Source: Christiangramia crocea (lineage in GTDB: Bacteria; Bacteroidota; Bacteroidia; Flavobacteriales; Flavobacteriaceae). Taken from it: a stretch of DNA of 64,000 bases. The first letter of the stretch is position 1; the number at the start of each line of letters is the position of its first letter. Positions 63,445 to 64,000 of this stretch are shown in pieces. Made by a program: the position numbers and the translations under genes. The stretch lies in the NCBI RefSeq assembly GCF_022410465.1, contig NZ_JAJSON010000018.1, positions 62,001-126,000 of the forward strand. Direction: 5' to 3'. The notes beneath the pieces were generated by a model that saw nothing but the letters and a program-made list of their open reading frames with translations, was not told where the DNA came from and made no database searches.

Positions 63445-64000
63445 ATGGCTAAGATAACCGCCGCTGAAGTAAATAAATTAAGAAAAGCAACCGGTGCTGG
63501 TATGATGGACTGTAAGAAGGCACTTGTTGAAGCTGATGGTGATTTTGATCAGGCAATCGAATTGCTACGTAAGAAGGGTCAGAAAGTTGCTGCTAAGAGA
63601 GCCGACAGAGATTCATCTGAAGGTGCAGCTATCGCACAGGTAAATGGAGATAACACTAAAGGTGTGATCATTTCTTTAAACTGTGAAACCGACTTTGTGG
63701 CAAAAAACGATGATTTCGTAAAACTTGCTAACGATTTCGCTGAAATGGCTCTTAACTACAATACTAAAGAAGAGTTATTAAAAGCAGATTACAATGGAAT
63801 CTCTGTAGAAGATAAACTTACAGAGCAAACCGGAGTTATTGGGGAGAAGATCGAGATCGGTGCATTCAAAACTTTAGAAGCTCCTTTCGTAGGTTCTTAC
63901 ATCCACGCTGGTAACAAAATTGCTGTTCTTACAGGTCTTTCTAAAAATGTTGACGGAGCTGAAGAAGCTGCAAAGAACGTTTCTATGCAGGCTGCTGCTA
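63445..64000 (+). CDS. tsf: Elongation factor Ts, cut by window end
   Basis: Guanine-nucleotide exchange factor for EF-Tu. The first 185 residues are present and the C-terminus lies outside the window. The N-terminal UBA-like domain opens AKITAAEVNKLRKATGAGMM and the core TDFV contact site is in NCETDFVAKND. The ATG start at 63445 gives the normal N-terminus. It follows rpsB in the common bacterial order, with a hairpin between them. Confidence 0.96.
   Translation, partial: MAKITAAEVNKLRKATGAGMMDCKKALVEADGDFDQAIELLRKKGQKVAAKRADRDSSEGAAIAQVNGDNTKGVIISLNCETDFVAKNDDFVKLANDFAEMALNYNTKEELLKADYNGISVEDKLTEQTGVIGEKIEIGAFKTLEAPFVGSYIHAGNKIAVLTGLSKNVDGAEEAAKNVSMQAAA

Overview
The window is chromosomal DNA of a member of the Flavobacteriaceae (Bacteroidota). 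Signs are the Type IX secretion translocon gene sprA between ruvA and gcvH, an alternative complex III (act) operon joined to cytochrome oxidase genes, DUF5916 outer-membrane proteins, a DUF2723 membrane protein, and promoters of the Bacteroidota form TTTG-N19-TAnnTTTG. Protein sequences look closest to Gramella/Christiangramia or a near relative. That genus guess comes from memory of family sequences, not from a search.

Layout. 1-8739 (minus): VanZ-like protein, gcvH, sprA, ruvA. 8824-15937 (minus): malic enzyme maeB, queG, an AraC regulator, a cytochrome P450, ruvB. 16036-18228 (plus): a DUF5916 protein. 18391-30451 (minus): an eight-gene respiratory operon, actA-B-C-D-E-F-coxB-coxA, whose products pass electrons from quinol through alternative complex III to an aa3-type oxidase. 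30676-31065: SPOR-domain protein. 31138-35633 (minus): rimP-nusA-infB. 35793-39718: universal stress protein, a membrane-anchored protein of unknown function, a small membrane protein, a phosphoesterase and a small unknown protein. 39776-42507 (minus): response regulator and CHASE/PAS histidine kinase. 42954-47202 (plus): YceI, porin-like protein, second YceI, acetyl-CoA hydrolase/CoA-transferase, small membrane protein. 47503-47574: tRNA-Gln. 47787-57584: DUF2723 protein, polysaccharide deacetylase, cysteine-free thioredoxin, membrane phosphoesterase, glycosylasparaginase, polA. 57695-61104 (minus): second DUF5916 protein and a lipoprotein. 61443-64000 (plus): rplM-rpsI, rpsB, tsf (cut by the window end).

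Most of this is conserved housekeeping sequence. I found no phage, insertion sequence, CRISPR array, defence island or clear new multi-gene system. The points most worth a second look are a helix-hairpin-helix tail on ActC, a terminator-like hairpin just before the rimP start codon, structured leaders and a hairpin in the rpsB-tsf region, a YceI-porin-YceI cassette, a thioredoxin with no active-site cysteines, a long inverted repeat between the AraC gene and queG, and a decayed copy of an intergenic inverted-repeat element after the DUF2723 gene.
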